From NCBI GenBank assembly GCA_937916395.1, contig CALFTN010000033.1, forward strand, positions 4,147 through 68,146: a stretch of DNA of 64,000 nt, read 5' to 3'. Both the position numbers and the translations under genes were made by a program. Positions within the stretch are counted from its first letter, which is position 1, and each line of letters opens with the position of its first letter. The stretch is from an uncultured Clostridia bacterium. Its GTDB lineage: Bacteria; Bacillota; Clostridia; Oscillospirales; Acutalibacteraceae. Shown here piece after piece: positions 18,115 to 26,363 of the stretch. The notes under the pieces are model-generated. The model was not told the DNA's origin, searched no databases, and was given only the letters and a program-made list of their open reading frames with translations.

Positions 18115-18360
18115 ATGAATAATAAAAATTCAATTGAGTTATGCCAAAACATAAAAGATTTACGAGAATTTTACGGAATTTCAAAAAAATCAATGTCAAA
18201 ACTTTTAGGTATAAGCACAAAAAGTTTAACTATTTTAGAAAATGGATATATACCCAAAAGAATGAGTGTCAATATTATCATTCGTATATGTAACATTTTC
18301 AACATTATGCCGTCATTCATTCTTAAAGATTTAAAAACTTTACCACAAAATAAATCCTAG
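18115..18360 (+). CDS. XRE-family helix-turn-helix protein
   Basis: An 81-residue protein with ATG at 18115 after AAAGGTGG. A Cro/C1-type helix-turn-helix is seen at about 10–55 (NIKDLREFYGISKKSMSKLLGISTKSLTILENG). It has no second domain, so it is probably a simple DNA-binding regulator. Its TAG stop codon (18358–18360) is part of the first unit of a heptad array. It and the divergent RHH gene are bracketed by heptad arrays. Confidence 0.7.
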   Translation: MNNKNSIELCQNIKDLREFYGISKKSMSKLLGISTKSLTILENGYIPKRMSVNIIIRICNIFNIMPSFILKDLKTLPQNKS

Positions 18361-18438
18361 TTCCTAATCCCTAGTTCCTAATCCCTAATCCCTAATCCCT
18401 AATTCCTAGTTCCTAGTTCCTAGTTCCTAATCCCTAAT
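18355..18438. repeat. Heptad repeat array (CCCTAAT/TCCTAGT type)
   Basis: Twelve phased 7-base units made of TCCTAGT, TCCTAAT, CCCTAGT, CCCTAAT and TCCTAGT variants. The first unit supplies the stop codon of the XRE gene. The rest of the gap to 18537 holds a possible sporulation promoter. Confidence 0.85.
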
Positions 18439-18443
18439 CAGTA

Positions 18444-18469
18444 ACATTCTAAAAACTCCTTCATATACT
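18444..18469 (+). promoter_or_regulatory. Possible sigma-K/sigma-E type promoter before the cysteine-rich gene
   Basis: AC at 18444–18445 and CATATACTG from 18462 are 16 bases apart, close to the sigma-K pattern (AC, then CATA-n3-TA) and to the sigma-E -10 CATACA-T. No sigma-A promoter of comparable quality is seen in 18439–18537. The inverted pair CTTCAT/ATGAAG (18460–18480) overlaps the -10. Confidence 0.35.
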
Positions 18470-18537
18470 GTTAATGAAGTTTTGGGGTAATAATTCCTTC
18501 CCCACCCCCAGCTTCAAACATATAAGGAGGAAAATGT

Positions 18538-19395
18538 ATGGCTGATAATAACAGAAATTGTCCTGACACAAACCTTAATCACATTAAAGAAGCTATCTGC
18601 ATTGACACTAACAGAGTTTATGACTCCTGTGCAGATAAAGAATGTCTTAAAGATTTAAGAGTTTACTTAACTGACCGCGGTCAATGTATTCTTGACAATG
18701 CATCTTCTGTTAAATGCAGAGGTGCTGAAATTTTAAATTGTCTTGTTGAAGTTGAAAAAGTTCCGTTTAACAAAGGATTTTATTCAGTTGATTTAACATT
18801 CTTTGTTAAGGTAGCAGTTGACGCTTACACCTGCCCTACCGCACACCCTGATTTAATTGAAGGTCTTGTTACCTTTAATAAAAAGTGTATTCTTTACGGT
18901 AGCGATGGTAACGTAAAAATCTTCTCTTCTAACTATATTGAAAATGCATTTGATGAACAAAACGCTATTTGCAACGCAAACCCAAGAGCAAAGGTTCAAA
19001 CTGTTGAACCAATTTGTCTTAACGCTGAAATCTGCCGAGTTTGTGATTGTTGTAACACTCTTCCTGATTGCTGTGACGGCAATATTCCAAAGCATATTTG
19101 TTGTTGCTTTGATGGTAGCTTCAACAATAACTGCAATTGCGAAAGAGCTCTTAAGGTTACTCTTGGTGTATTCACTATCATTCAGCTTGAACGCGATGTT
19201 CAAATGCTCATTCCAGCTTATGACTTCTGCGTACCAACAAAAGAATGTAGATGCGAAACCGAAGACCCATGCGATATTTTCAGAAAAATATCTTTCCCTG
19301 TGGATGAATTCTTCCCACCAAACCAAAAAGAAAGAGATTGTAGCTGTGAAACCCCTATCACTTACAGTAAAGGCTCTTGTGGTTGCGGTAAGTAA
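18538..19395 (+). CDS. Cysteine-rich protein of unknown function (30 Cys in 285 residues)
   Basis: Not assigned to a named family. The protein begins MADNNRNCPD, has no signal peptide or membrane segment, and keeps a conserved-looking core (RVYDSCADKECLKDLRVYLT; FNKGFYSVDLTFFVKV) that I associate with uncharacterised Clostridia proteins. About 10 percent of residues are cysteine, clustered as CRVCDCC, DCC, CCC, CNC, CRC and a C-terminal CGCGK. Such composition suits metal binding or disulfide-linked assembly, as in spore coats. A sporulation-like promoter upstream and a strong GGAGG site support expression as a single gene. Function is inference only. Confidence 0.7.
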   Translation: MADNNRNCPDTNLNHIKEAICIDTNRVYDSCADKECLKDLRVYLTDRGQCILDNASSVKCRGAEILNCLVEVEKVPFNKGFYSVDLTFFVKVAVDAYTCPTAHPDLIEGLVTFNKKCILYGSDGNVKIFSSNYIENAFDEQNAICNANPRAKVQTVEPICLNAEICRVCDCCNTLPDCCDGNIPKHICCCFDGSFNNNCNCERALKVTLGVFTIIQLERDVQMLIPAYDFCVPTKECRCETEDPCDIFRKISFPVDEFFPPNQKERDCSCETPITYSKGSCGCGK

Positions 19396-19400
19396 ACAAA

Positions 19401-19435
19401 AAAGACCACCAATGCAAAACGCATTGGCGGTCTTT
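19401..19435. terminator. Bidirectional terminator
   Basis: A 15-bp stem with one A·C mismatch (AAAGACC-A-CCAATGC) and loop AAAAC, flanked by A and T runs, between convergent genes. Confidence 0.85.
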
Positions 19436-19440
19436 TGTAA

Positions 19441-20499
19441 TTATCCTTCGTAAACTAATTTACTTTCAATCATTTCATCAATATTCTCTAAATCGTACCA
19501 CTTACCTAATACCGGTACATTTTCTGCTACCTTGCCACCTTCAATAGCATAAATACATTGTTCAACTGCATCATAGCCTATTCTGTATGAATCCTGTGCT
19601 ACTGAACCAACAAGCTCTGCTTTACTTCCTGATTTCATCCACTCTATTTGCTTTGTACCTGCATCAAACCCACAGAATTTGATGTGGTCATATTTACCGC
19701 TATTTGCCGCAATAGCATCGCTCACTTGTTTTACAACACCTTCATTTGTCATAAAGATAGCATCTGCCCCTTTTTCGACAAGTGCATTAAGTGCATCAAC
19801 ATAAGCATTATTGCTATCGCCATCTTTTACAATCTTTTCTATTCTATATTTACCCTTTGTCATAAGGTCGCCGTCTGCAAGTGAATTAAACTCGTCTATA
19901 AAGCCTTTTGCTCTGTCTATACCAGTATCTGTCTGGTCGTGCTGAATAACACCAACAACATAACCACCATTACTTGCTGCAACATCTGTTTTTATTGCAT
20001 TAAACAAGTTACAAGCTGCAAGACCTGCTGCAGTTTCGTTTGAGGTAGAAACAGTTGAAACTATTGGGTTTTTGCCTTTTTCGTTCAATGCCTCAATATC
20101 TGCTTCCCACACACCACTATCAAACTGAACAACTGGAATTTTTTTATCGTAAGCTTGTTCTAATATATCTGTGAAGCCCTCACCAATTGTTGCAATTACA
20201 AGACCTGACGGATTATTAATAAGTGCTGTCTGCACCATTTCTTTTTGAGCAGGTAATTCTACTGATGTTTCAGAAGCAGGTCCGCGGAAGGTTATTTTAT
20301 AACCACCGTGTTTTTTCGCCGCATCCTCTGCACCTTGTTTTACGGATTGCCAGAAAGCGTGTGATTCACCTTTAGCAATAATTGCAATTGTTTTCATTTC
20401 ATCGTTGCCACCATTGGTTTCATTTTTGCCACAACCTACAAAACTCATTGCAAGTAAAGAAACCGACAACAACACAGCTAATATTTTTTTCGTTTTCAT
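19441..20499 (-). CDS. Sugar ABC transporter substrate-binding lipoprotein (RbsB-like)
   Basis: An extracellular type I periplasmic-binding protein tethered as a lipoprotein. It starts at ATG 20499 behind AAGGGGCG; the longer frame lacks a site. The lipoprotein signal has Cys23 in SFVGCGK. The body has the ribose/galactose-binding pattern (IAIIAKGESHAFWQSVKQGAEDAAKK and FCGFDAGTKQIEWMKSG). It is the third gene of a minus-strand set after the ATPase and permease, an order with the binding protein last. The sugar is not identifiable; no kinase or regulator lies beside it. Confidence 0.88.
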   Translation of the reverse strand: MKTKKILAVLLSVSLLAMSFVGCGKNETNGGNDEMKTIAIIAKGESHAFWQSVKQGAEDAAKKHGGYKITFRGPASETSVELPAQKEMVQTALINNPSGLVIATIGEGFTDILEQAYDKKIPVVQFDSGVWEADIEALNEKGKNPIVSTVSTSNETAAGLAACNLFNAIKTDVAASNGGYVVGVIQHDQTDTGIDRAKGFIDEFNSLADGDLMTKGKYRIEKIVKDGDSNNAYVDALNALVEKGADAIFMTNEGVVKQVSDAIAANSGKYDHIKFCGFDAGTKQIEWMKSGSKAELVGSVAQDSYRIGYDAVEQCIYAIEGGKVAENVPVLGKWYDLENIDEMIESKLVYEG

Positions 20500-20554
20500 A
20501 AAAACGCCCCTTAGAATACTATTAATTCCATAATATACCATTTCTTTTTGTTTT

Positions 20555-21541
20555 TCAACCTTTTTTCAACATTTTGTTTTGTTTTACAACTTCGATTAAT
20601 ACTGATAGCACCACTATTATACCAGTCAAAACATAAGTTACATAAGTTGAATTTACTGTTACATTTAAAAGTGCTAAAACAAAATTTAACCCAGAACGTA
20701 TTACAACAAGCATAAGTGCCCCTATAACTGAACCTGTAACAGATGCCACTCCACCTGTGGCAGAGGTGCCACCTATATAGACTCCTGCTATTGCATCAAG
20801 CTCCATTCCATTACCAGTAGCAGTTGCTACTGTTACAAATGATGCAGACCAGAAAACTGCTGCTAAACCAGCACCTATACCACTAATTAAATAAGCGAGC
20901 ATTTTATATTTTTCTGTATCAATACCAGAAAGATATGTTGCTTCTTCGTTTGAACCAATTGCAAGAATATATCTTCCAATTTTATTCTTATACATAAGAT
21001 ACATTGAAAGAAGAGTAAAACCAACAACCCAAATAAAGCCAGTTGGCAAGGAATTGAAATTTGAAAAAAGTTTATTAAAAAAAGTACCTGTAGGATAAAA
21101 CACATTAGGTGCATTAACCAGGATTGCAGAAAGACCACGTGAAAGCATCATAGTACCCAAAGTAGCAATAAAGCTTGGTAGCTTAAGCTTTGCTACAAGC
21201 AGACCATTTATAAAACCAAACAGTGCCCCTGTTAATATCATTACAAACACAGTAGCCCATAGTGGAATAACCCCTTCTGTATAGAGTTTTCCGGCTATTA
21301 CAGAGGATGCGATACAAACTGTACCTATTGAAAGGTCTATACCCCCTGTAGCAATTACAAATGTTACACCAAGCCCCATAATTGCATAAGGTGTAAAAGA
21401 CTGCACCATAGTTATAATGTTATATTTGTTTAAAAAGTTGGGATTCAATAGAAAAAATACCAAAGCAAGCAGAAAAAGTGAAAAAAGAACAATTATATTT
21501 TGATTAAACCTTGATTTTAAAAAATCTCTCAAATATTTCAC
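20555..21541 (-). CDS. Sugar ABC transporter permease (RbsC-like)
   Basis: A 328-residue integral membrane protein of the BPD_transp_2 family with about eight to ten hydrophobic segments. The characteristic GVTFVIATGGIDLSIGTV segment lies at about 58–75, and GVYIGGTSATGGVASVTGSVIGALM near 248–272. These are hallmarks of ribose/galactose/autoinducer-2 permeases. It overlaps the ATPase gene by four bases, so the two are translationally coupled. Confidence 0.9.
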   Translation of the reverse strand: MKYLRDFLKSRFNQNIIVLFSLFLLALVFFLLNPNFLNKYNIITMVQSFTPYAIMGLGVTFVIATGGIDLSIGTVCIASSVIAGKLYTEGVIPLWATVFVMILTGALFGFINGLLVAKLKLPSFIATLGTMMLSRGLSAILVNAPNVFYPTGTFFNKLFSNFNSLPTGFIWVVGFTLLSMYLMYKNKIGRYILAIGSNEEATYLSGIDTEKYKMLAYLISGIGAGLAAVFWSASFVTVATATGNGMELDAIAGVYIGGTSATGGVASVTGSVIGALMLVVIRSGLNFVLALLNVTVNSTYVTYVLTGIIVVLSVLIEVVKQNKMLKKG

Positions 21542-23034
21542 GCTCTTTTCATTGAATACTTAATTATATTTTCCTGTGTTATTTCGTGAATATTCAGTTC
21601 TTTTGTAATTTCACCCTCACTCATAACGAGAACTCTGTCAGCAAGATTTTTAATTTCGTTGAATTCTGATGATATAACTATAACGGATTTATTTTGCTCA
21701 GCTAATTTTTTTATGAGAGAATATATATCACTTTTAGCACCAATATCAATACCTCTTGTTGGCTCATCAAATATAAAAATATCGCTGTTTTTTAAAAGCC
21801 AACGCGCAATTATTACCTTTTGTTGATTTCCACCTGAAAGATTCTTGATTTTTTCATTTATATTTGTTGTTTTAGTTTTTAATCTTTGGTTTTGTTCTTT
21901 TGCATCACTAATGATTTTCTTATCATTAATAAATCCGTGTTTTATATAGTTTTCTAAAGATGATAGAACCGTATTTTCTGCAACTGATTTTTCAAGCAAT
22001 AAGCAAAAGCGTTTTCTGTCTTCTGAAAGATAACAAATACCATTTTTAACAGCATCATAAGGCTTTTTAAAATTCACCTTTTCGCCATTCACAAAAATTT
22101 CACCGCATTTTAATTTGTCAGCACCACAAATGCCCCTTGCTAGTTCAGTTCGCCCTGCCCCCATAAGACCACAAAAGCCAAGAATTTCACCTTTATGAAG
22201 TTTAAAACTGATATTTCTGAATTTGTTTTCACCCTCAAGATTTTTCACTTCAAGCGAAACCTCCGAAAACATCTTTCTATCTTTATTTTCTTTTATTTCA
22301 CCTATTATTTCACGCCCAACCATCATTTTAATAATTTCCTCTTTGGTTAAGCTCTTGGTATCGCCAGTTGCGATATATTCACCATCTCTTAAAACTGTAA
22401 CTCTGTCCGAAATTACTTCTATCTCGTTCATTCTATGAGAAATGTAAATCATAGCTATTCCTTTTTGTTTCAACTCCACCATTATTCTGAAAAGCTCTTT
22501 AACTTCAGCATCAGTAAGAGTAGCAGTTGGTTCATCCAGTATTAATATTTTTGAGTCAAAAGAAATGGCTTTTGCAATTTCTACCATTTGTTGCTTACCA
22601 ATTGTAAGATTACTCACCTTTTCATAAGGATTAATTTCTGCACCCACATATTTTAGAATTTTTATTGCTTCTTCATTCATTTTTCTATCGTTTATAAAAC
22701 CCATCAAACCATTAATTTCTCTACCAAGAAAAATATTTTGTGCAACCGTTAAATCAGAAATAAGATTTAATTCCTGATGAATAATAGCAATACCTTTTTC
22801 CTGTGAATCTTTTACAGAATTGAAATCGCACTTGTCATTAAAAACAAAAATTTCACCACTATCAGCCTTATAAATTCCTGTAAGAATTTTCATAAGAGTA
22901 GATTTACCAGCACCATTTTCACCCATAAGTGCGTGAACTTCACCTTTACGCAAATTAAAGTCCACACCCTTTAAAGCGTGAACACCGGAGAATTGTTTAT
23001 TTATATTAGTCATTTTTAAAATTGTGTTATTCAT
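21538..23034 (-). CDS. Sugar ABC transporter ATP-binding protein (RbsA/MglA-like)
   Basis: A 498-residue double ATPase typical of ribose/galactose importers. The first domain has Walker A GENGAGKST and the ABC signature LTIGKQQMVEIAKA. The second domain has a changed Walker A (GLMGAGRTE), as is usual in this subfamily, with signature LSGGNQQKVIIARWL and Walker B IFDEPTRGID. The first domain's signature lacks the canonical LSGGQ, also common in RbsA. It leads the three-gene operon. Confidence 0.92.
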   Translation of the reverse strand: MNNTILKMTNINKQFSGVHALKGVDFNLRKGEVHALMGENGAGKSTLMKILTGIYKADSGEIFVFNDKCDFNSVKDSQEKGIAIIHQELNLISDLTVAQNIFLGREINGLMGFINDRKMNEEAIKILKYVGAEINPYEKVSNLTIGKQQMVEIAKAISFDSKILILDEPTATLTDAEVKELFRIMVELKQKGIAMIYISHRMNEIEVISDRVTVLRDGEYIATGDTKSLTKEEIIKMMVGREIIGEIKENKDRKMFSEVSLEVKNLEGENKFRNISFKLHKGEILGFCGLMGAGRTELARGICGADKLKCGEIFVNGEKVNFKKPYDAVKNGICYLSEDRKRFCLLLEKSVAENTVLSSLENYIKHGFINDKKIISDAKEQNQRLKTKTTNINEKIKNLSGGNQQKVIIARWLLKNSDIFIFDEPTRGIDIGAKSDIYSLIKKLAEQNKSVIVISSEFNEIKNLADRVLVMSEGEITKELNIHEITQENIIKYSMKRA

Positions 23035-23120
23035 AATGGTAGTAGTTTAACCAAATCTACTAATTTTATAAATAAAAAAGGAATCAGGAAACAGAAATCA
23101 AACCATCCCCAAAAACAATC

Positions 23121-23190
23121 TAATTCCTAATTCCTAATTCCTATTTCCTATTTCCTAATTCCTATTTCCTAATTCCTATTTCCTAACCCC
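23121..23190. repeat. Heptad repeat array (TAATTCC/TATTTCC type)
   Basis: Ten phased 7-base units (TAATTCC, TATTTCC and a last TAACCCC). The array codes the last residues and the stop codon of the minus-strand MATE gene. A short stretch of opposite-sense units (GGAATCA, GGAAACA, GAAATCA) lies at 23080–23100. The remainder of 23035–23120 shows nothing else. Confidence 0.85.
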
Positions 23191-24506
23191 TTAACAACAT
23201 TCCTATAAAAAACAAACGACAACACAACTGCAAGTCCCCATCCGATTGGCCAAGAAAGCCAGATGCCGACTGCACCGAAAATTGGGGAGAAAATGAACGC
23301 CAGAATTACTCTTAAAACTAAATCGGCAAAGGTTGCGAACATAAAATATTTCATATTACCAGTTCCCCGAAGAACGCCATCACACACAACTTTAAAACCA
23401 ATCATACACAAAAAGGGTTCTACAATAATCAAAAACTGTTTACCGGTTGTGAGTGCGAGAACACTTTTATCACCCTCCATAAAAACGCCAATGAGAATTT
23501 CTGAAAAAGCAACGTAAACAACCGAAAATACTATTGCAGTAATAATTGAGAGCACTGCACCACTTTTAAAGCCTTCTTTAATTCTTTTGAATTGACCGGC
23601 ACCGACATTCTGTGCTGTAAAACTTGAAACAGAATTACCAAATGTAACAAGTGAGTTAACAGCAAATGTATTAAGCTTTATTGCAGCAGAATAGCCAGCA
23701 ATTACAGCTGAGCCGTAGCTGTTAATTTCACCCTGAATAAATACATTGCCTATAGAAACAAAGCTTTGTTGTAATACACTTGGTATTGATATTTTAGAAA
23801 TTCTTTTCAACATTTCTAACGAGAATATTTCAGCTTTTTTCTCGGTTTTTAATGATTTAAGATGATAAAGTAATGTTGCCACCGACATTACACCAGCAAC
23901 CCCCTGTGCTATAAACGTTGCCCACGCTACACCTGATACTCCCATATTGAAATACACTACAAAAATATAGTCTAAAATTACGTTTGTTACAGACGAAAAA
24001 ATAAGAAAGTAAAGTGGTATTTTAGAATTACCGAGAGACGCAAACACACCATTTGCAACATTGTATAAAAACAAGAATGTAAAACCAGCTATGTAAATTT
24101 TAAGATATAATGCTGAATCAGAAAATATATCTTCAGGGGTATTTATAAGCTCCATAAGTTTTGGAGTTAATAAAATACCAAAAACTGTTAATACAACAGA
24201 AATCACAAGAGATGATATTAGTGACGTGTAAACTGCCGTTTTTACTTTTCTGTATTTACCTGCACCAAAAAGTTGAGAAATTACAACACCACACCCAATG
24301 TTACAACCAACTGCAATAGCATTGAATATATTTGTTATTGGATAAGATGCACCAACAGATGCTAAAGCCGCTTCACCTGCAAAGCGACCTGCAATAACAC
24401 TATCTGCAATACTATACATTTGCTGGAAGATAACGCTTATAAATAAAGGCAGGCTAAAATATAGAATTACCTTACTTGTCTTCCCCTTAGTTAAATCATT
24501 TACCAT
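23169..24506 (-). CDS. MATE-family multidrug/efflux transporter
   Basis: A 445-residue inner-membrane antiporter with 12 hydrophobic segments in two related halves. The N-terminal sequence (MVNDLTKGKTSKVILYFSLPLFISVIFQQMYSIADSVIAGRF) is the DinF/NorM-type start, and the second half repeats the pattern (VLQQSFVSIGNVFIQGEI). Substrates are unknown. The last codons, reading GLGNRN, and the TAG stop are supplied by a heptad repeat array, suggesting that the array has replaced or moved the original 3' end. Confidence 0.9.
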   Translation of the reverse strand: MVNDLTKGKTSKVILYFSLPLFISVIFQQMYSIADSVIAGRFAGEAALASVGASYPITNIFNAIAVGCNIGCGVVISQLFGAGKYRKVKTAVYTSLISSLVISVVLTVFGILLTPKLMELINTPEDIFSDSALYLKIYIAGFTFLFLYNVANGVFASLGNSKIPLYFLIFSSVTNVILDYIFVVYFNMGVSGVAWATFIAQGVAGVMSVATLLYHLKSLKTEKKAEIFSLEMLKRISKISIPSVLQQSFVSIGNVFIQGEINSYGSAVIAGYSAAIKLNTFAVNSLVTFGNSVSSFTAQNVGAGQFKRIKEGFKSGAVLSIITAIVFSVVYVAFSEILIGVFMEGDKSVLALTTGKQFLIIVEPFLCMIGFKVVCDGVLRGTGNMKYFMFATFADLVLRVILAFIFSPIFGAVGIWLSWPIGWGLAVVLSFVFYRNVVKGLGNRN

Positions 24507-24546
24507 TTTTCACACCTTGTTATATTAGGGATTTTAAAACTATATA

Positions 24547-24575
24547 ATTATACTGCACAAGTTTATTTTTTTCAA
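24547..24575 (-). promoter_or_regulatory. Sigma-A promoter for the MATE gene
   Basis: Minus-strand TTGAAA and TATAAT with 17-base spacing (plus positions 24570–24575 and 24547–24552), 40 bases before the start. Confidence 0.65.
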
Positions 24576-24589
24576 GTGAGTGATGTAAA

Positions 24590-25936
24590 ATGAATGGTTT
24601 AATAAATGCAATAAGCAGCGTTATCTGGGGACTTCCTATGCTTACTTTTTTTCTTTTAGTAGGCATTTATTTCACTTTTAAAAGTAGATTTTTTCAATTC
24701 TTGGGTGTAAGAAAAATTTTTGACACAACTATAAAAACACTTTTTCAAAAGCAAGAAGAAGCTGAAAACGGTGTTACACAATTCGGTGCATTTTGCTCGG
24801 TTCTTGCAGCGTGTATTGGCACTGGTAACATTGTAGGCGTTGCAACTGCTATTTATTCAGGTGGGCCAGGTAGCGTTTTCTGGATGTTTCTCTCATCATT
24901 TTTCTCAATGATGACGGCATACAGCGAAAACTACCTTGGCATAAAATATCGTTTCAGGAACAAATATGGCAGAATTTCCGGGGGTGCCTTTCAATACATA
25001 GAAAAAGGTGTAAAAATGAAAGGACTTGCAAAGATTTATGCTGTTTTTTGCCTTCTTTCTACTTGTGGTATGGGTAATATGGCTCAAGCGAACTCTGTTA
25101 GTGCGTCACTAAAAACCGGATTTAGAGTACCAACTTTTTTAACTGCTTTTATTGTAGCAATTGCTTGTTTTGTATTTATAAGAAAAGGTGTAAAAGGAAT
25201 TTCACGCTTAAGTGAATTGCTTGTCCCTGTAATGACAATTTCATATTTACTTTTATCTTTTGGAGTTTTGTTTATTTTCAGAAACAGAATCATTCCTATG
25301 ATTACGCTTATTTTTAAAGAAGCTTTTACAGTTAAGGCTCTTAGTGGTTTTGGTATTTTTAAAGCAATGCGATTTGGTATTTCACGTGGCGTTTTTTCAA
25401 ATGAAGCAGGTCTTGGTTCGTCAACTATTATTCACTCAGAAACAGAAAACACTTCTCCTGAAACTCAGGGTATGTGGGGGATTTTTGAAGTTTTTTGTGA
25501 TACAACACTCCTTTGTACAATAATGGCTCTTGTAATTTTAGTAAGTGGCTCTTTCACTCCTGATGGCCAGCTTTTTGGTGCAGAGCTTTCAGTTGCTTCT
25601 TATGGAATTTTGGGTGAACTGGGTAAGAAAGGAATCGCCCTTCTTACAGCAATGTTTTCCTTTGCATCGCTCACAAGTTGCTCTTTCTATGGCGAAAAGA
25701 GTGCTGAATATTTATTTACTCACAGAGCTGTTAAACCTTACAAATTCGTTTATTTAATTCTGGCTTTTTTAGGTTCTGTTATTTCGCCTGAAATTATTTG
25801 GTCAATAGCAGATATTTTTAATGGTCTTATGGCTGTGCCTAATTTGTTTGCACTTTGTGTTCTTAGAAAAGAAGTTGAATATCCAAACTCTAAAAGCTTG
25901 TATTATAAAAAAAGAAATGCCTTGTCACATCAGTGA
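24590..25936 (+). CDS. Sodium:alanine symporter (AGCS family)
   Basis: A 448-residue membrane transporter that couples amino-acid uptake to sodium. The family signature GTGNIVGVATAIYSGGPGSVFWM sits near 78–100, followed by the conserved TAYSENYLGIKYR. Later the motif ISRGVFSNEAGLGSS (about 263–277) is also diagnostic. About ten to eleven membrane segments are visible. The amino acid (alanine or glycine) is inferred from the family. It is transcribed divergently from the MATE gene. Confidence 0.93.
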   Translation: MNGLINAISSVIWGLPMLTFFLLVGIYFTFKSRFFQFLGVRKIFDTTIKTLFQKQEEAENGVTQFGAFCSVLAACIGTGNIVGVATAIYSGGPGSVFWMFLSSFFSMMTAYSENYLGIKYRFRNKYGRISGGAFQYIEKGVKMKGLAKIYAVFCLLSTCGMGNMAQANSVSASLKTGFRVPTFLTAFIVAIACFVFIRKGVKGISRLSELLVPVMTISYLLLSFGVLFIFRNRIIPMITLIFKEAFTVKALSGFGIFKAMRFGISRGVFSNEAGLGSSTIIHSETENTSPETQGMWGIFEVFCDTTLLCTIMALVILVSGSFTPDGQLFGAELSVASYGILGELGKKGIALLTAMFSFASLTSCSFYGEKSAEYLFTHRAVKPYKFVYLILAFLGSVISPEIIWSIADIFNGLMAVPNLFALCVLRKEVEYPNSKSLYYKKRNALSHQ

Positions 25937-25942
25937 CAAGGC
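25919..25942 (+). terminator. Terminator overlapping the symporter stop
   Basis: A perfect 10-bp stem (GCCTTGTCAC/GTGACAAGGC) with loop ATCA includes the last codons and the stop of the symporter; a T-run follows at 25950. Confidence 0.8.
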
Positions 25943-25987
25943 AGGCAAATTTTTTTCATTAAATTAAATTAATTTATTATGTAAAAC

Positions 25988-26266
25988 TTATGCCTCTTCT
26001 TTCATTTTTGCAAAACAAGCACTGCAATAAACAGGTCTGTCTTCACGTGGCTTGAAAGGAACTTCTGCTTCGCCACCACAAGCTGCACAAGTTGCTTTGA
26101 ACTTTTCACGTTCTCCCTTAATTGCTTGTTTACGAGCATCACGGCACTCTTTGCAACGTTGTGGTTCGTTTACAAATCCTTTTTCAGCATAGAATTCTTG
26201 TTCGCCTGCTGTGAAAGTGAATTCTTTACCACATTCTTTGCAGATGAGAGTTTTGTCTTCGTACAT
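25988..26266 (-). CDS. Zinc-ribbon protein with four CxxC pairs
   Basis: A 92-residue soluble protein. CxxC pairs are at Cys9/12, Cys38/41, Cys60/63 and Cys81/84, enough to build two zinc ribbons. The first half (LICKECGKEFTFTAGEQEFYAEKGF...RCKECR) matches a common short zinc-ribbon domain, and the second (CAACGGEAEVPFKPREDRPVYCSACF) is the CxxC-x17-CxxC type. The role is unknown; nucleic acid or protein binding is possible. It lies downstream of sigH behind a possible structured leader. Confidence 0.8.
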   Translation of the reverse strand: MYEDKTLICKECGKEFTFTAGEQEFYAEKGFVNEPQRCKECRDARKQAIKGEREKFKATCAACGGEAEVPFKPREDRPVYCSACFAKMKEEA

Positions 26267-26295
26267 TTTTAGCTTCCTCGCTTTTTATAATGATG

Positions 26296-26360
26296 TGTCC
26301 TCCAACGGAATTGCACCGTCACCTTTAAATTAACGCTCTCCTTTTTAAGCTAAGAGGACA
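26296..26360 (-). promoter_or_regulatory. Possible structured leader RNA before the zinc-ribbon gene
   Basis: Minus strand: TGTCCTC (26354–26360) pairs perfectly with GAGGACA (26296–26302), closing a 51-base interior. That interior holds the hairpin GACGG/CCGTT (26316–26320 with 26304–26308; loop TGCAATT) and a weaker CTTAAA/TTTAAAG pairing. No T-run follows, so it is not a normal terminator. It begins four bases after the sigH stop and ends 30 bases before the zinc-ribbon ATG. Confidence 0.4.
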
Positions 26361-26363
26361 TAT

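Noticed and set aside
18355..18438. CRISPR array
   Set aside because: Units are only 7 bases with no spacers, and no cas gene is present; it is a simple heptad array.
18853..19326. 157-residue antisense ORF in the cysteine-rich gene
   Set aside because: No ribosome site or family likeness; the plus-strand frame has a strong site and an ordered pattern.
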